The notes beneath the pieces were generated by a model. It was not told where the DNA came from. It ran no database searches and worked only from the letters and a program-made list of their open reading frames with translations. Source: Clusia tigrina (Eukaryota > Arthropoda > Insecta > Diptera > Clusiidae). From it: a DNA stretch of 64,000 nucleotides. Where the stretch lies: assembly GCA_920105625.2 (NCBI GenBank), contig OV050030.1:137753918-137817917 (forward strand). Direction: 5' to 3'. Positions 45,755 to 56,880 of the stretch are shown here, one piece after another; the first letter of the stretch is position 1, and every line of letters begins with the position of its first letter. A program made the translations under genes and the position numbers.

Positions 45755-47279
45755 CCGCTGGGATCAATAGGAGCATAGGTAAGCTAATTTAAATTTTAGA
45801 CCCGAAAGTTCCTTATCTCAAAAGTGGGCGTCTCCTTTCCCTGATCAAACCCATTTGTTGGAGATAGTTTTATAATGTCCACATGGCCCTTTCCGTAATT
45901 TCGTCCGTCAATCTCTACCAGATCTTAAGTTATTATTATTTGTTAATAGTGGACGTGTCAGTTAATATATACCACCCACTTTTTACATAGTGCCAGAGAG
46001 CTTGGGGAGGAAAGCTTAAATTTTTGAAGTGGTCTCGTCCGCTGAAACAGGAATCCAACAACAAACGGCAACAGGGGGAATCTGTTGGACTAACACGCTT
46101 GCAGAGGCAGGTGCGGTACGACAACGGAACACAAGAGATGTGCGCCAATTTCCGTAACAGACAGACCAAGGATTCACAGCGAGTTCAGGAAGGTGTTCCG
46201 GCTGATGGTATACTCGGGCGGGACAACTTTTGGGGCCACAGTATTCTGGATGCAGTAACTAAAGAGTTATCAATTTAATTGTAGAATGTGGAAACCAAAG
46301 AGTATGGCAATTGATCATTAAGAAACAACAATGATTGTAATAGTATATAAGCAGGTGTTTTGATAATAAACTGCAGATTCTAACAAACGAAAATTTTAAC
46401 TCGCGCCGTTAGACTACCATAGTGGACGCAGCCTGCTACCAAGGGATCAGTTAACGTCCCTCAGTGCATCATCACAAGGATAAAGTTATATCCAACGGGT
46501 AAGATATATTCGGCAAGCACAGATATACCCCAAGAATTGTTAAAATTTATAAGATAGTTTCCATATATATATCTATAATTTGTATGAGTATATATATTTA
46601 AAATATCTAGGCATATGGACGAATTATTACATATATACTTTTTCTTGGATGGTAGCAAAATTTCTGTTTAAGTAGAAATAGATTACTCAAAAAGGGATAA
46701 GCCAATAGGATAAGCTAAACAATAAAAGTAAAGGTGAAAAAGTTAGAGGTAGCAAAAATTAATGCATTTAAAAAAAAAATAGCACAATAATATGACCACA
46801 GGGAAGACACTTGGGGAAGATCTGCACCTCGACGAAGAAGTGGGGGAACGTAGGTTTGTCAGAGGTGAGGAGAGAAGTGGTAAAGCCTCAGGGGGTAATG
46901 TTATGGGAAGCCGATGGAGAGGGGATTCGCCTGCCAAGTTCCGTGACCGGAACCATTTCCAGGACAAAACAGCTGCCCAGGACTCCGATTCGGCAGAATA
47001 GGCCGGAAGAGGGGTTACCTATGCACCTGGGGGGAATTTAAAAAATAGGAGAGGACCCCAGTAAGCAGTAGAGAGACCCGAATATACTGCGAAGAAGCAG
47101 CCATAGAAGGACAAATACATATAAGTGAGGTATTGACAGAAAGCATCAAGTGTTCCGGAAGGAAGAGAGCGAGAGCATGTACATGCCACCTTACCATGAA
47201 CGAAGGTCCGATAGACGAGGTAATTGAAGCGATAAAGCGCAGTATTCTGGCGGAATGACTTCCGATCGCTGAGATACGA
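45755..47279 (+). other. 5' region of a Ty3/gypsy relic; no clear gene
   Basis: The stretch precedes the pol relic. A TATATAAGCAGG promoter-like box lies near 46345, and AATAAACTGCAG near 46365, as in an LTR. Short frames at 46024-46278 and 46792-47001 have no recognisable domain, and gag was not identified. The right part (47190-47280) may be a degraded gag end. Confidence 0.4.
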
Positions 47280-48160
47280 ATTCAGGGTGACAGCTTGCGT
47301 GAAAACTGGAGCAGTTAGGGTGTCGGGGAAAAATTGTAGGAAGTTAGTCAGCAACTTGGAATTAGAGATGCAAACATATTTTACAATGGCAGGTATGGCC
47401 GTAGGGCATAAGCAGCCAGTGGTAGTATCAGTCACCATACCTGAGCAATTTAAAGAAGAGAGTAAAGATATAATATTTTAATTGTGTCCTACGCTACCAC
47501 AAGAAATCTATTTAGAGGTTGATTTCTGGGAAGGCGTTGGTTTAGCGACTGAGATAATTGGGGTAAGTGAAGTAGCCATTGATTCAAGTGAAAATAAGTC
47601 CGATGGGAACAGCGGAGACATGGAAGAAGTAAGGCATGTACAGCTGTCACAGTGTCTGGGCGATCGTTGTACCAATTTAAGGTAATGCCGTTTGGATTAT
47701 GCAACGCGGTTCAACGACTAGGTAAACTGTTCGTTAAAGTAATTCCCCAAAGGTTGAAGTTGAACATGTTCCTGTATTTAGATGACCTTCTAGTAATAGC
47801 AAGCGACTTCCAATTACATATGCAAATATTATGTCTATTGGATTCTTTCCAATTCTGCTCCAGAAAATTTAGTTACTTAGGTAATTGTCAAATCCCGGTG
47901 CCAAGGTCCTCCCGAGAAGTGCGGTGGTTTTTAGGAACATCTGGTTGGTATATGCGGTTCGTGAAGGATAAGAAGATTCGCCGAAATTTGTAATGGCTGA
48001 GCAAGTAGTTGCTGCTATTGAGAAATAGAAATGGGCACTAACCTCGCCTCCAATGCTAGCCCACCCCGGTTTCCAAAAGCATTTTTGCATCCAGACCGAT
48101 GCGTCACAGGTGGGGATAGGAGCAGTCCTGAACCAATTAAATGAAGAGGGATAGCCTTGA
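47280..48160 (+). pseudogene. Ty3/gypsy pol relic: protease, reverse transcriptase, RNase H start
   Basis: A protease-like part (47287-47590) reads CRKLVSNLELEMQTYFTMAG and, in the next frame, TLPQEIYLEVDFWEGVGL. A deletion then leads into the reverse transcriptase (47652-47993): YQFKVMPFGLCNAVQRLGK and the catalytic FLYLDDLLVIAS, then SREVRWFLGTSGWYMRFVKD. RNase H begins with KHFCIQTDASQVGIGAVLNQ at about 48075-48135 in another frame. The part before the polymerase palm is missing. Confidence 0.83.
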
Positions 48161-49222
<1,062 letters not shown>

Positions 49223-49420
49223 AGTTTTATAAGTATAAAACAAAAAATGTTTGGCTACGGCGGCGGAGATGGGACGGGCTCGCTTGGCCGAGTGGAAAAT
49301 GAAGAAATCGGGGAAACATTGGAAGGAAAACAAAAAAGGTGAGTCAGAGTTAGAGAGGTAAAAAAAAATATATAGCGTAGGGAATTATTTTTTTCTTACC
49401 TTTTTATTGTTGCGTCCCCA

Positions 49421-49486
49421 GATGCAGTGTGGCAGGTTAAGACCACGACCGTCGCAATGAATTAACCGTGGCGACCACACTGCATC
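49421..49486. repeat. short inverted repeat (hairpin)
   Basis: GATGCAGTGTGG at 49421-49432 pairs with CCACACTGCATC at 49475-49486. Inside, GGTTAA (49435-49440) pairs with TTAACC (49462-49467). Confidence 0.9.
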
Positions 49487-50265
49487 AAATAGAGGGGAGA
49501 GGTTACGTAACAACTACTACATTTCATAAGAATTAATTGAGCTTGAAAACATAACAAATCATACTATTGTTAACGGTTCGTGTCGAAATATTGTAATTAA
49601 TTCATTGTAATATTGAAGAAATAGGAATTCGTCGAAGAGAGCAAATTCAGCACGTGGATTATATGAAAACAATTTTTTGAAAGAAAGAAAAGCACATATT
49701 TACAATAAATAAAAATTAAATAAAATTATAAAGCATAAAAATAAAATATTTTCTTACCTCCATGATAGAACTCCTAAACGAACCTGAATTGAATAGTCGC
49801 AATTTGCATTCTGAATTCTTAAGTTCACTTCATTCCCCTCTCTCTCTCTCGTTGGTTGTCAGGAGATTAATTTGTTTGTTTAGTACAAAAATTTCGAAGA
49901 AGGGATATTGTCCTATTAGTTGGAGCAATGTCCCACATTGTCTATTATATTCTTCTCTATGACTGTATGCCGAGATTCTCACATATCATAGTGCCGGCAA
50001 CGAGAGATAGCGATCTCTGAACTCAATAATGCAATTTTTTATCTGCAGACTTCTTAATGGATTCACGACCAAAGCACCAAAAATATAGTGATCAACAACT
50101 CACTAACCACAGCCGCACACGATTAAATTAAAGCTCGTCAAATTAAATGTCAAAATTTTTAGATTTCACGTATAAAAATTTATCCAGAACAGCGTACTTT
50201 GTTTATGAATGGGCTGCAAAAAAAATTTGTCATTTTATACATAAACAGCTGTTCTACAAACACCT
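49487..50265. other. no recognisable gene
   Basis: AT-rich sequence up to the hAT element, without supported coding frames. Confidence 0.5.
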
Positions 50266-50273
50266 GTATTAAA
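50266..50273. repeat. hAT target-site duplication, left
   Basis: GTATTAAA, identical to 55778-55785. Confidence 0.9.
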
Positions 50274-50589
50274 TAGTGACCGCACCGGTTATGGTTTTTA
50301 TGAAAAAAGTCGGATATTAACATTATTTTTTCAATTTTATTTTTCTCGACTAAAATGCTAGTTTTTTTGTGCCTTTTGTTTTTTTGGGAAAACCCGGTTT
50401 CTGGCTACTTTTATTTTGTCAAAGGCCGCTTGACCGACTAAAAAACTATTGATACCATTATTTTCGTCTTATCAGCGCGCACAGCTATAAAATTTATTTC
50501 ATTTTTAAGTACGACGGCCTCAATGCAAAAGATTCCTCCAAAGAAAAACACTGAAAAAATTTAATATGAAATTTTTCCAAATCTATGTA

Positions 50590-50888
50590 TATTCTAAACT
50601 GGTATTTACCTTTAACCTCATTATTGCAGCTAACTTCTATTCTGACAAATTATATCTCAAATCGCCCAGAACAAGTTTCAGAGCAGAAAAGTATCTTTCC
50701 ACGCTCACTTGAGTTGCAGAAACAGCATGTATTATGCAAGCAAGTTTTCGTAGCTAGGGAAACACATATTTCTTCTCGTTCCAGTACTCCATCAAATCTA
50801 CATCAATATTGATTCGTATTCCCTATATACATCTATTTCAAAAAATGCTTTGCGGATGTTGTCATGAATAATAATGTTGTCTTCATCA
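50590..50888 (-). pseudogene. hAT transposase C-terminus (left of the Harbinger)
   Basis: DNIRKAFFEIDVYREYESIL, then in another frame EYWNEKKYVFP, a stop, and IIHAVSATQVSVERYFSALK: the hAT dimerisation domain with its conserved S-x-E-R-x-F-S core. It continues the protein whose middle part ends at 53617. Confidence 0.87.
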
Positions 50889-50936
50889 GGCTGCGTGCAT
50901 GTCGGAGCTGCGATAAGCGATAAGAGCGTCGATAAG
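50889..50936. repeat. Harbinger left terminal inverted repeat
   Basis: 48 bases, exact reverse complement of 53569-53616. Confidence 0.95.
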
Positions 50937-51018
50937 AGCGAAGCGTAGAAAATTGATACATGTAATTTAATAGAAGTGTTCATGTCGGAGCAGCGCGCGA
51001 ACTCACTCTTTGCTGGCT

Positions 51019-51076
51019 ATCATCGATAAGAGCGTAGAAATTGTAGGTCAGTAATTTCTTCGCTCTTATCGATGAT
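51019..51076. promoter_or_regulatory. inverted subterminal motif overlapping the MADF start
   Basis: ATCATCGATAAGAGCG at 51019-51034 and its exact complement CGCTCTTATCGATGAT at 51061-51076 flank 26 bases. The right arm runs into the MADF start codon at 51072. The core word is shared with the terminal repeats, so an element-encoded DNA-binding protein could bind here and influence MADF expression. This role is inferred. Confidence 0.5.
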
Positions 51077-51207
51077 GGACACGGAAGATTTAATAAGTGC
51101 AGTATTTTTAAAACCTGCAATCTGGGATCAAAAGGATCCAAACCACCACAACAGGTTCGTTTTGGATAAATTGTGGCTAGAAATATCCACACAATTTAAT
51201 ACAAAAA
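51072..51207 (+). CDS. MADF/BESS protein, exon 1
   Basis: ATG at 51072 opens MMDTEDLISAVFLKPAIWDQ, the N-terminal half of a MADF (Myb/SANT-like) DNA-binding domain, with HNRFVLDKLWLEISTQF following. The exon is best ended at 51207 before GT (AAAAA|GTGCAA), leaving phase 1. Joining to 52367 then gives LWLEISTQFNTKIPEVRNKW, which completes the MADF domain with the expected spacing. The donor is not strong, so the exact site needs a transcript. In Harbinger elements this second protein carries the transposase to DNA and the nucleus. Confidence 0.78.
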
Positions 51208-51415
51208 GTGCAATAATATGTTTTCATGATTGTGTTACAGTGCATTTGTGTTGTTTTTTCCATTTTTTTTTTTCAATAGTAATTTGTTGAACAGCAGCAG
51301 AACAACAAAAATGTACCGTTTACTTTCGTTTGAGCAGACGTTTCTTTTCGTTTGTCGCATATGCTTATTAAAACGGTTAAGTTTGTGTTATTGTGCCATT
51401 TATTTTAAAAACTCA

Positions 51416-52280
51416 TTAAATTGGATTATTACAAAAGTATAGTTTGCATACATTGCGAATATTCTCTGCATTTTGATTCTGTCGTCCTGCGACAGTTTGG
51501 TTTATTACTATATTTCTAGGCATTAAAGTCCAGTTTTGAGTTAAATGATGTTCAATTCCTTCTCTATCAATAATTATATTATGCAGTAAGCAAATGCACT
51601 TAATTATAACGTCAGCTAAAGTAGGGGCGGTTTGATTAGATGTAGCTAAAATTCTCCATTTGGAACAAATTATACCAAAAGCACATTCAACCGTTCTTCT
51701 CGCCCTTGACAGCCTAGCATTTTAATATTCCTTGTCCGCATCTAATCTTTTTCTGCTATAAGGTTTTAATAAATTCGGTAAAAGTGGATAAGCTTCATCG
51801 CCTATAATAACAAAAGGTGCAATGATGTCAGAATTTGGTAACGCACAGGCTTCAGGAATTTTGAGTCTTCCGTCCGTTAAATATAAAAATAAATTCGAAG
51901 CCCTAAATGTTCCACCATCACTCTGTTTACCATAACCACCAACATCAATGCATATAAACTTGTAATTGGCATCTACTAATGCTTGTAAAACAATAGAAAA
52001 AAAATTTTTGTAATTGTAGTACATTGTTCCAGAATGTGCAGGGCTTTGAACACGAACGTGTTTCCCGTCTATACTCCCAATGCAATTAGGGTAATCCCAC
52101 AAATTTTTGAAATCGTCCGCAATTTTTAAAAAGTCACTTTCGTCTGGAAATTTCATGTGGATGGGATGAAGCACTTAATATATAACGTTAACAACTTCTT
52201 TTACAATTTGTCCAACTGTTGAAGCTCTCATTAGAAACGAAAACGCTAGACTCCGAAATGATTGACCAGTTGATAAATAT
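51416..52280 (-). pseudogene. Harbinger transposase, exon 2, with two in-frame stops
   Basis: Acceptor TTTATTTAAG at 52281-52290 precedes the exon; the split Arg codon and YLSTGQSFRSLAFSFLMRAS follow. A TAA at 52175-52177 interrupts a conserved place. Next come NCIGSIDGKHVRV (first catalytic Asp), QSDGGTFRASN (second Asp) and GDEAYPLLP. A second stop at 51722-51724 separates these from RLSRARRTVECAFGII, which holds the catalytic Glu. The frame ends at 51416-51418. Joined length is about 392 residues, normal for Harbinger nucleases. The exon lies wholly inside the intron of the MADF gene on the other strand. Confidence 0.88.
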
Positions 52281-52366
52281 CTTAAATAAAAAAGATTCAA
52301 AAACACATTTTAACAAAAATATTTATTTAAAATTTGCATTAAGTATTGTTTAATTGTTTATTGTAG

Positions 52367-53044
52367 TACCCGAAGTTCGAAATAAATGGAAAGGCCTGCG
52401 TGACAAATACAGAATTACGCTGGCAAACATTTCCAAAGCAAAATCTGGTTCCGCTCGATTGGCGGATTACAGAGGCTCGTGGCAGTATTTTGATAACCTG
52501 TCATTTTTAAAAGATCAGTTTACTGCCTGGAAATCCACCAGCAACTTTCCAGTCACAGTTGAAGATGAATCTATGAATTCTTTGATGGATGAAATTTTAT
52601 ATGATGATGAAAGTCAAGATTGTATTTTAAAAGAAACAAGCGAAATTGAAGTTCCAACATTTTCACAGCAACCTTTAAATTCTTCTAGAAAACCAGTAAA
52701 GACAAAGCGTTCAGAAGAAGCTATTGGAAATGCATTGCTTGAAATGGAAAAGGAAAAACTTCGGTTTTTGCAAGAAAAGAGAGCAAAAAAAGATGAGGAC
52801 GATGAAGATCTTTGTTTTTTTTTAAAGTTTATTGCCTCATGTGAAAATTATGTCTTCATCGGATAAAATACAATACAGGATAAAGGTATTGCAGCTGACA
52901 CATGAATGGATTAACCCAAAAACTGTGTATATCGAATATACCAATGAAAACACCATGGCTAGTACTATATGTCATGACAATGCAGGAAACAATAAAAATT
53001 CTCAATCGACATCGCTTCCGATTCACAATAATCAAAATGCTTAA
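52367..53044 (+). pseudogene. MADF/BESS protein, exon 2, with a frameshift
   Basis: Acceptor TTTATTGTAG precedes 52367. The exon completes the MADF domain (RNKWKGLRDKYRITLANISK, then YRGSWQYFDNLSFL). An acidic linker, a KTKRSEEAIGNALLEMEKEK helix and the C-terminal BESS motif follow. The reading frame stops at 52864-52866, but the motif SLLPHVKIMSSSDKIQYRIK continues one frame over from about 52824 to 53044. The shift lies at a run of nine T (about 52810-52820), a plausible site for slippage or a sequencing error. The exon lies inside the transposase intron. Confidence 0.83.
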
Positions 53045-53136
53045 CAGATTTTATTTACATACATATGTATACTATTTACCAATAAATTTGTTTTATTTAT
53101 GATATATTATTTTCCAATAAATCTTTTTGTACGTAC

Positions 53137-53450
53137 CTTATGGTTAGCATCAATCGCTCCTCTTGAAGTATTGGCCTGTTGCGGCAATTTCGCCAGCCTT
53201 GCTGCAGTCGATCCGAAGTTTTAGACAGAATGTAATCGAATGTATCGCTTGTCATTCTCATGTATTCGAAAAACTTTTTTGGATCCTGTCTCAAGCTACA
53301 ATAAAGATGATGAAATTCTCCGAAATTTGGTCTTTCTTGGTTTATAGGATGTGCCGAAAACTGACGTTTTTTCCCCTCAGTATTATGCATATGATAATAT
53401 GCAGCAGTAGACGACAACAACAAAATATTTTCTTCTTCAAAATCACTCAT
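53137..53450 (-). CDS. Harbinger transposase, exon 1
   Basis: ATG at 53450 (MSDFEEENILL); an upstream in-frame ATG at 53474 is also possible. The exon encodes the N-terminal helical region of Harbinger transposases: PNFGEFHHLYCSLRQDPKKF, FEYMRMTSDTFDYILSK, then CRNRPILQEERLMLTI. It ends in AG before GTACGT (53131-53136), a good donor. Joining to 52280 gives an Arg codon and the expected continuation YLSTGQSFRSL. It is intact, but exon 2 has stops. Confidence 0.9.
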
Positions 53451-53568
53451 TTTTTTTAGCTGTTCACTATACAAAACTTAAATTTCAAATGCAATTTACG
53501 CTCTTATCGCAGCTCTGTTATGCACACCACACAAAACTAAAACTCGATGCTATGCTCTTGTCGCTGCA

Positions 53569-53616
53569 CTTATCGACGCTCTTATCGCTTATCGCAGCTC
53601 CGACATGCACGCAGCC
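53569..53616. repeat. Harbinger right terminal inverted repeat
   Basis: 48 bases, exact reverse complement of 50889-50936. Confidence 0.95.
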
Positions 53617-54621
53617 TAAGACGAAGAACTTGCAAGAACTTCCTTGTCTTAACAAGGAAGATGTACTTTGAAGAGAACTTTCATCGATTAACAACGCTTG
53701 TTCTACAACCGTCTGTGATGATGATGCATCTGGACTCGGTCCGGCAATTGTTTGCTGAAAAAGAGAATATAATTTTTTATTTCGTATAGCATTGTCTGGT
53801 AATTGTAGTTGTTTGGGCATTGGTAAATGCTCCATGAAAAACTCCTTCATCTTAAAAGTCCCTTCAACATAATATATGTGGAACTCCACCGTGTTGCAAC
53901 ATTTAGTTGAGGCTTACATATCCAAACCTTTAATTGTGTATCTAAATAGTTGAGTGCATTTATAAAAAGGGAATAAATGAAATGTGTTACTATTTATTAT
54001 TAAATGTTTTATAAATTCCTTACCGAAACGCTGAAGATCTCAAAGTTTTTATCAAAGTACGAGCTCCACTAATTATGCTTGCGTTGCAGCCTTTAAAAAA
54101 ATCCTTTACCGCAAATTGAAGCGTATGTGCAGCACATTTAATGGAGATTATTTCCTGGTAATCAATATTATTTACAACATGTTTGTAAGATTCTCCATCC
54201 AGATTAACTAAACAAATTTTCTTCTTCGTCTTCACTTTCTTGGGAAGGTAAAAGTTGAAGCGATTTAACAATATTGCTTCCATTATTCGTAGTTTTGGAA
54301 TAAACTTTTTTTTACTTATGTTAAAGCTGTTCAAAACGCTTTCAATTCTATCTTTAAATATTCAGCAGTGTGCTTCTTCTTTAGTTCATGCATTGAAAGT
54401 GTAAATATTGCAATTTTACCTTTCAGAACCAATTGAACATTAATTCCCAATATAGACCGATCGCTACGAGTGGCTGTATCAATTTTTTGGCCTAACATTT
54501 TTCCCACCACTATTTTTGTTATAGTCGTTTTCAGTGTTTCAAATATTGCAATTACAAGGTCCATTATATTCTTTGAGTTGATTTTCGGCATCTTTAAATC
54601 CTCAAATATCGGAGTCGTCAA
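53617..54621 (-). pseudogene. hAT transposase, core (right of the Harbinger)
   Basis: Frames in order on the minus strand: 54621-54331 with TATRSDRSILGINVQLVLKG and FTLSMHELKKKHTAEYLK; 54334-54020 with IKCAAHTLQFAVKDFFKGCN; and 53889-53617 with FMEHLPMPKQLQLPDN and a Ser-rich acidic stretch. These are the hAT core motifs before the dimerisation domain, which lies at 50888-50590. Frameshifts separate the segments. Confidence 0.88.
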
Positions 54622-54729
54622 TGTTTAAAATGTTTTTGTATCAAAATATGATAATGGCTGCGATTCTTTTGTGAGGAATTAACCCCATTTCTACCGTAAA
54701 TTTAATTTTTTTAAATCATTTCATCTATT

Positions 54730-54900
54730 TCATTTTCAATTCTCCTCCGTTTTTCATGTTCCACCATTAATTCAGCATGCGAATTGTGCAAGTGCCTTTT
54801 CAAATTTGTTACATGAACAGCATTCAGACTTCTGCCACAAGTCTTACATTCCGCCTCTGTACTATTATCAATGAAGTAATCACGAATATATATATATTGC
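54730..54900 (-). pseudogene. hAT transposase BED zinc finger
   Basis: The minus strand reads ECKTCGRSLNAVHVTNLKRH followed by LHNSHAE, a CX2C...HX4H BED finger, and then a basic helix. BED fingers are the DNA-binding N-terminus of many hAT transposases. Confidence 0.85.
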
Positions 54901-55063
54901 GGCTCCGATCTTTTTCACTTTTAACGATTAAATATTTGGTTTCACTGAAAATTTCACATGCAATCGGGTTAGACCGACTTCGAAATACCCTTTATCTTTC
55001 CTTGTACGTGCGAGTTCAACAATGGCGATCTTTTCTTCATAAATCATCATTAGGAAAATATGT

Positions 55064-55200
55064 ACGGTAATTTTCGATAGGGTACCTTTGGTTGAATATA
55101 ATAGAGGAAGTCCTCTTTATCGCCTTTGTCTTAATATACGTACTAATATCAAATTTGGGCAAAAAAAATTGTATAGATATGCCGATCAAGAATTTACATA
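55064..55200. repeat. sequence related to 45127-45260
   Basis: GGTAATTTTCGATAGGGTA, ACTAATATCAAATTT and ATTGTATAG occur in the same order and spacing as at 45130-45240, at perhaps two-thirds identity. Here the block lies within the hAT element; there it leads into the 286-bp tandem repeat. Confidence 0.7.
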
Positions 55201-55777
55201 CATATTTTTGTATACTTTTCAATACCTGCTTCTTTGCGTACACAAGCCACCTTGGCCGGCCTGTTTCTTTTTTCTGTTCTTTCCGTTTCCCGTTTGTACT
55301 TGTTTGTTTTTTTTTTGTGGTAGTTTGTTTTTGTTTCTCGAATATTAGTGAATGAATGACATTTTTGTATTGAGGCCGTCGTACTGGAAACTGAAACAAA
55401 TCGTTAGCTAAAAATTTTCGCGCTGATAAGACGAAAATAATGGTATCAATATTTCTTTAGTCGGTCAAGCGGCCTTTGAGAAAATTCAAATTGCCTGATA
55501 TTTTTGACCGAAAAACTCAAGGCCCAAAATGACTTATTTTTTACCGATAAAATAAAAGTCAAAAGTAACCGTAATTTTTCCTCGAAAAAATAAAAGGCAC
55601 AAAATAACAGTTATTTTTTACTTTTATAGTAACAGTCGAAAATGGAAAAGGCATTTAATATTCGTGAAGCTGCGGCCATTAGGATCATAATGGCATATAT
55701 TAAAAAGTTCACCGGCAACTTATTCGAAATGCCTTTTTATTTGAAAATTGAAAAATAACAGTTATTTTCGGTCCCTG

Positions 55778-55785
55778 GTATTAAA
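55778..55785. repeat. hAT target-site duplication, right
   Basis: GTATTAAA, identical to 50266-50273. Confidence 0.9.
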
Positions 55786-56082
55786 TGTTGAGTACGGTAG
55801 CGAAGAAAATTTTCGCTGAAGGAAATGGCATCCGCTGAGTCAGCCGGTTGCACAAAATTCGGAGAATTCAGATCCGTTGGGCAACCGATGGGTTGCAAGA
55901 AAGAGTTACTTTTTTTTATATGCGGTCAACTGCTGAGTGCCTTAATACATGGACGGAATTATTGTAAAGTTATTTAGATTATGTGTCAGCCTGTGGTATA
56001 CCACAGCAATATTTTTTATAATCACATCATCAACATTTTAATTTGTACAGATTTTAAAAATTTAATAAGTACATATTTTTTA
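55786..56082. other. no gene; intron-like end before the Elongin C exon
   Basis: Non-coding. It ends in a T-rich tract and AG (TTTTTTAG at about 56075-56082), a possible acceptor for an exon carrying the last part of the 5' UTR. Confidence 0.45.
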
Positions 56083-56109
56083 GCCGAACAGTTAATCTAA
56101 AGTGATTAG

Positions 56110-56327
<218 letters not shown>

Positions 56328-56447
56328 ATAAAATTACAGATGTATTTTTATACATTTAGGGTACAAGTGAGAACAAATTTTTTAGCAGCAACTGAAATGC
56401 CAGTATACGAACGAAAATATTAGATCACAGATCTATTCAAAACGAAA

Positions 56448-56880
56448 ATGTGTAAGTTATTGCAATTCAATTGTAAATTGTACGCAAATAAATACAAAAT
56501 TATGCGAAAACAAATAAAATCGGAGGAAGTTTTAGTAAACGATATAGACGATTATTTTTTATGCAGTGGCACTGATTGGGATTATCAATCTGAAAAAGAC
56601 TACATAATATGCATAATGTTTAAAACCAAAAATAAGGAGGGCACTCTGTCCAAGAATATGTAATTAATTAAAAATATTCCTTCATGTACGGACAAGGAGT
56701 TCCAATTGTATTTTAGAGTAAATAAATTATTTCATTCCCTGTTGGAAAATTCAGAACAGTATTTTTCCAAAGACTAGAAACTGCTAAAGCATACTCGTGG
56801 AGAACGCACATTACTCTTATTATCTATCTTGAGGGACACAAAGATTGCTCAATTCGAGACAATGTGAAATTGTACAACAA
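56448..56880 (+). pseudogene. small frame and possible transposase N-terminus relic
   Basis: A 71-codon frame (56448-56663) with no recognised domain is followed, after a stop, by CTDKEFQLYFRVNKLFHSLL and, in another frame, LLKHTRGERTLLLLSIL. The spacing recalls the N-terminal region of Harbinger transposases. No catalytic part follows. The identification is tentative. Confidence 0.35.

Larger units (their letters stand above)
50889..53616. mobile_element. PIF/Harbinger element with 48-bp perfect terminal repeats
   Basis: The terminal inverted repeats (50889-50936 and 53569-53616) are identical over 48 bases and begin GGCTGCGTGCATGTCGGAGC. The 3-bp flanks are TCA and TAA, a Harbinger-size duplication with one difference. 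It encodes a nuclease-type transposase on the minus strand and a MADF/BESS protein on the plus strand, the usual two proteins of this superfamily. It sits inside the hAT transposase gene. Copies of ATAAGAGCG lie near both ends (50920, 50935, 51026, 51062, 53498, 53579) and are candidates for transposase binding. Confidence 0.93.
50274..55777 (-). mobile_element. hAT element split by a Harbinger
   Basis: The ends are TAGTGACCG on the left and, on the other strand, CAGGGACCG on the right, flanked by an identical 8-bp duplication. Long similar subterminal regions lie in inverted orientation at 50280-50530 and 55370-55650 (for example ATTATTTTCGTCTTATCAGCGCG and its complement). Without the nested Harbinger it is about 2.77 kb. 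The transposase gene on the minus strand has a BED zinc finger, hAT core and dimerisation domain but is broken. Confidence 0.92.

Noticed and set aside
49270..49300. Possible tRNA start (GGGCTCGCTTGGCCGAGTGG)
   Set aside because: No matching acceptor stem, anticodon arm or T-loop within 90 bases.
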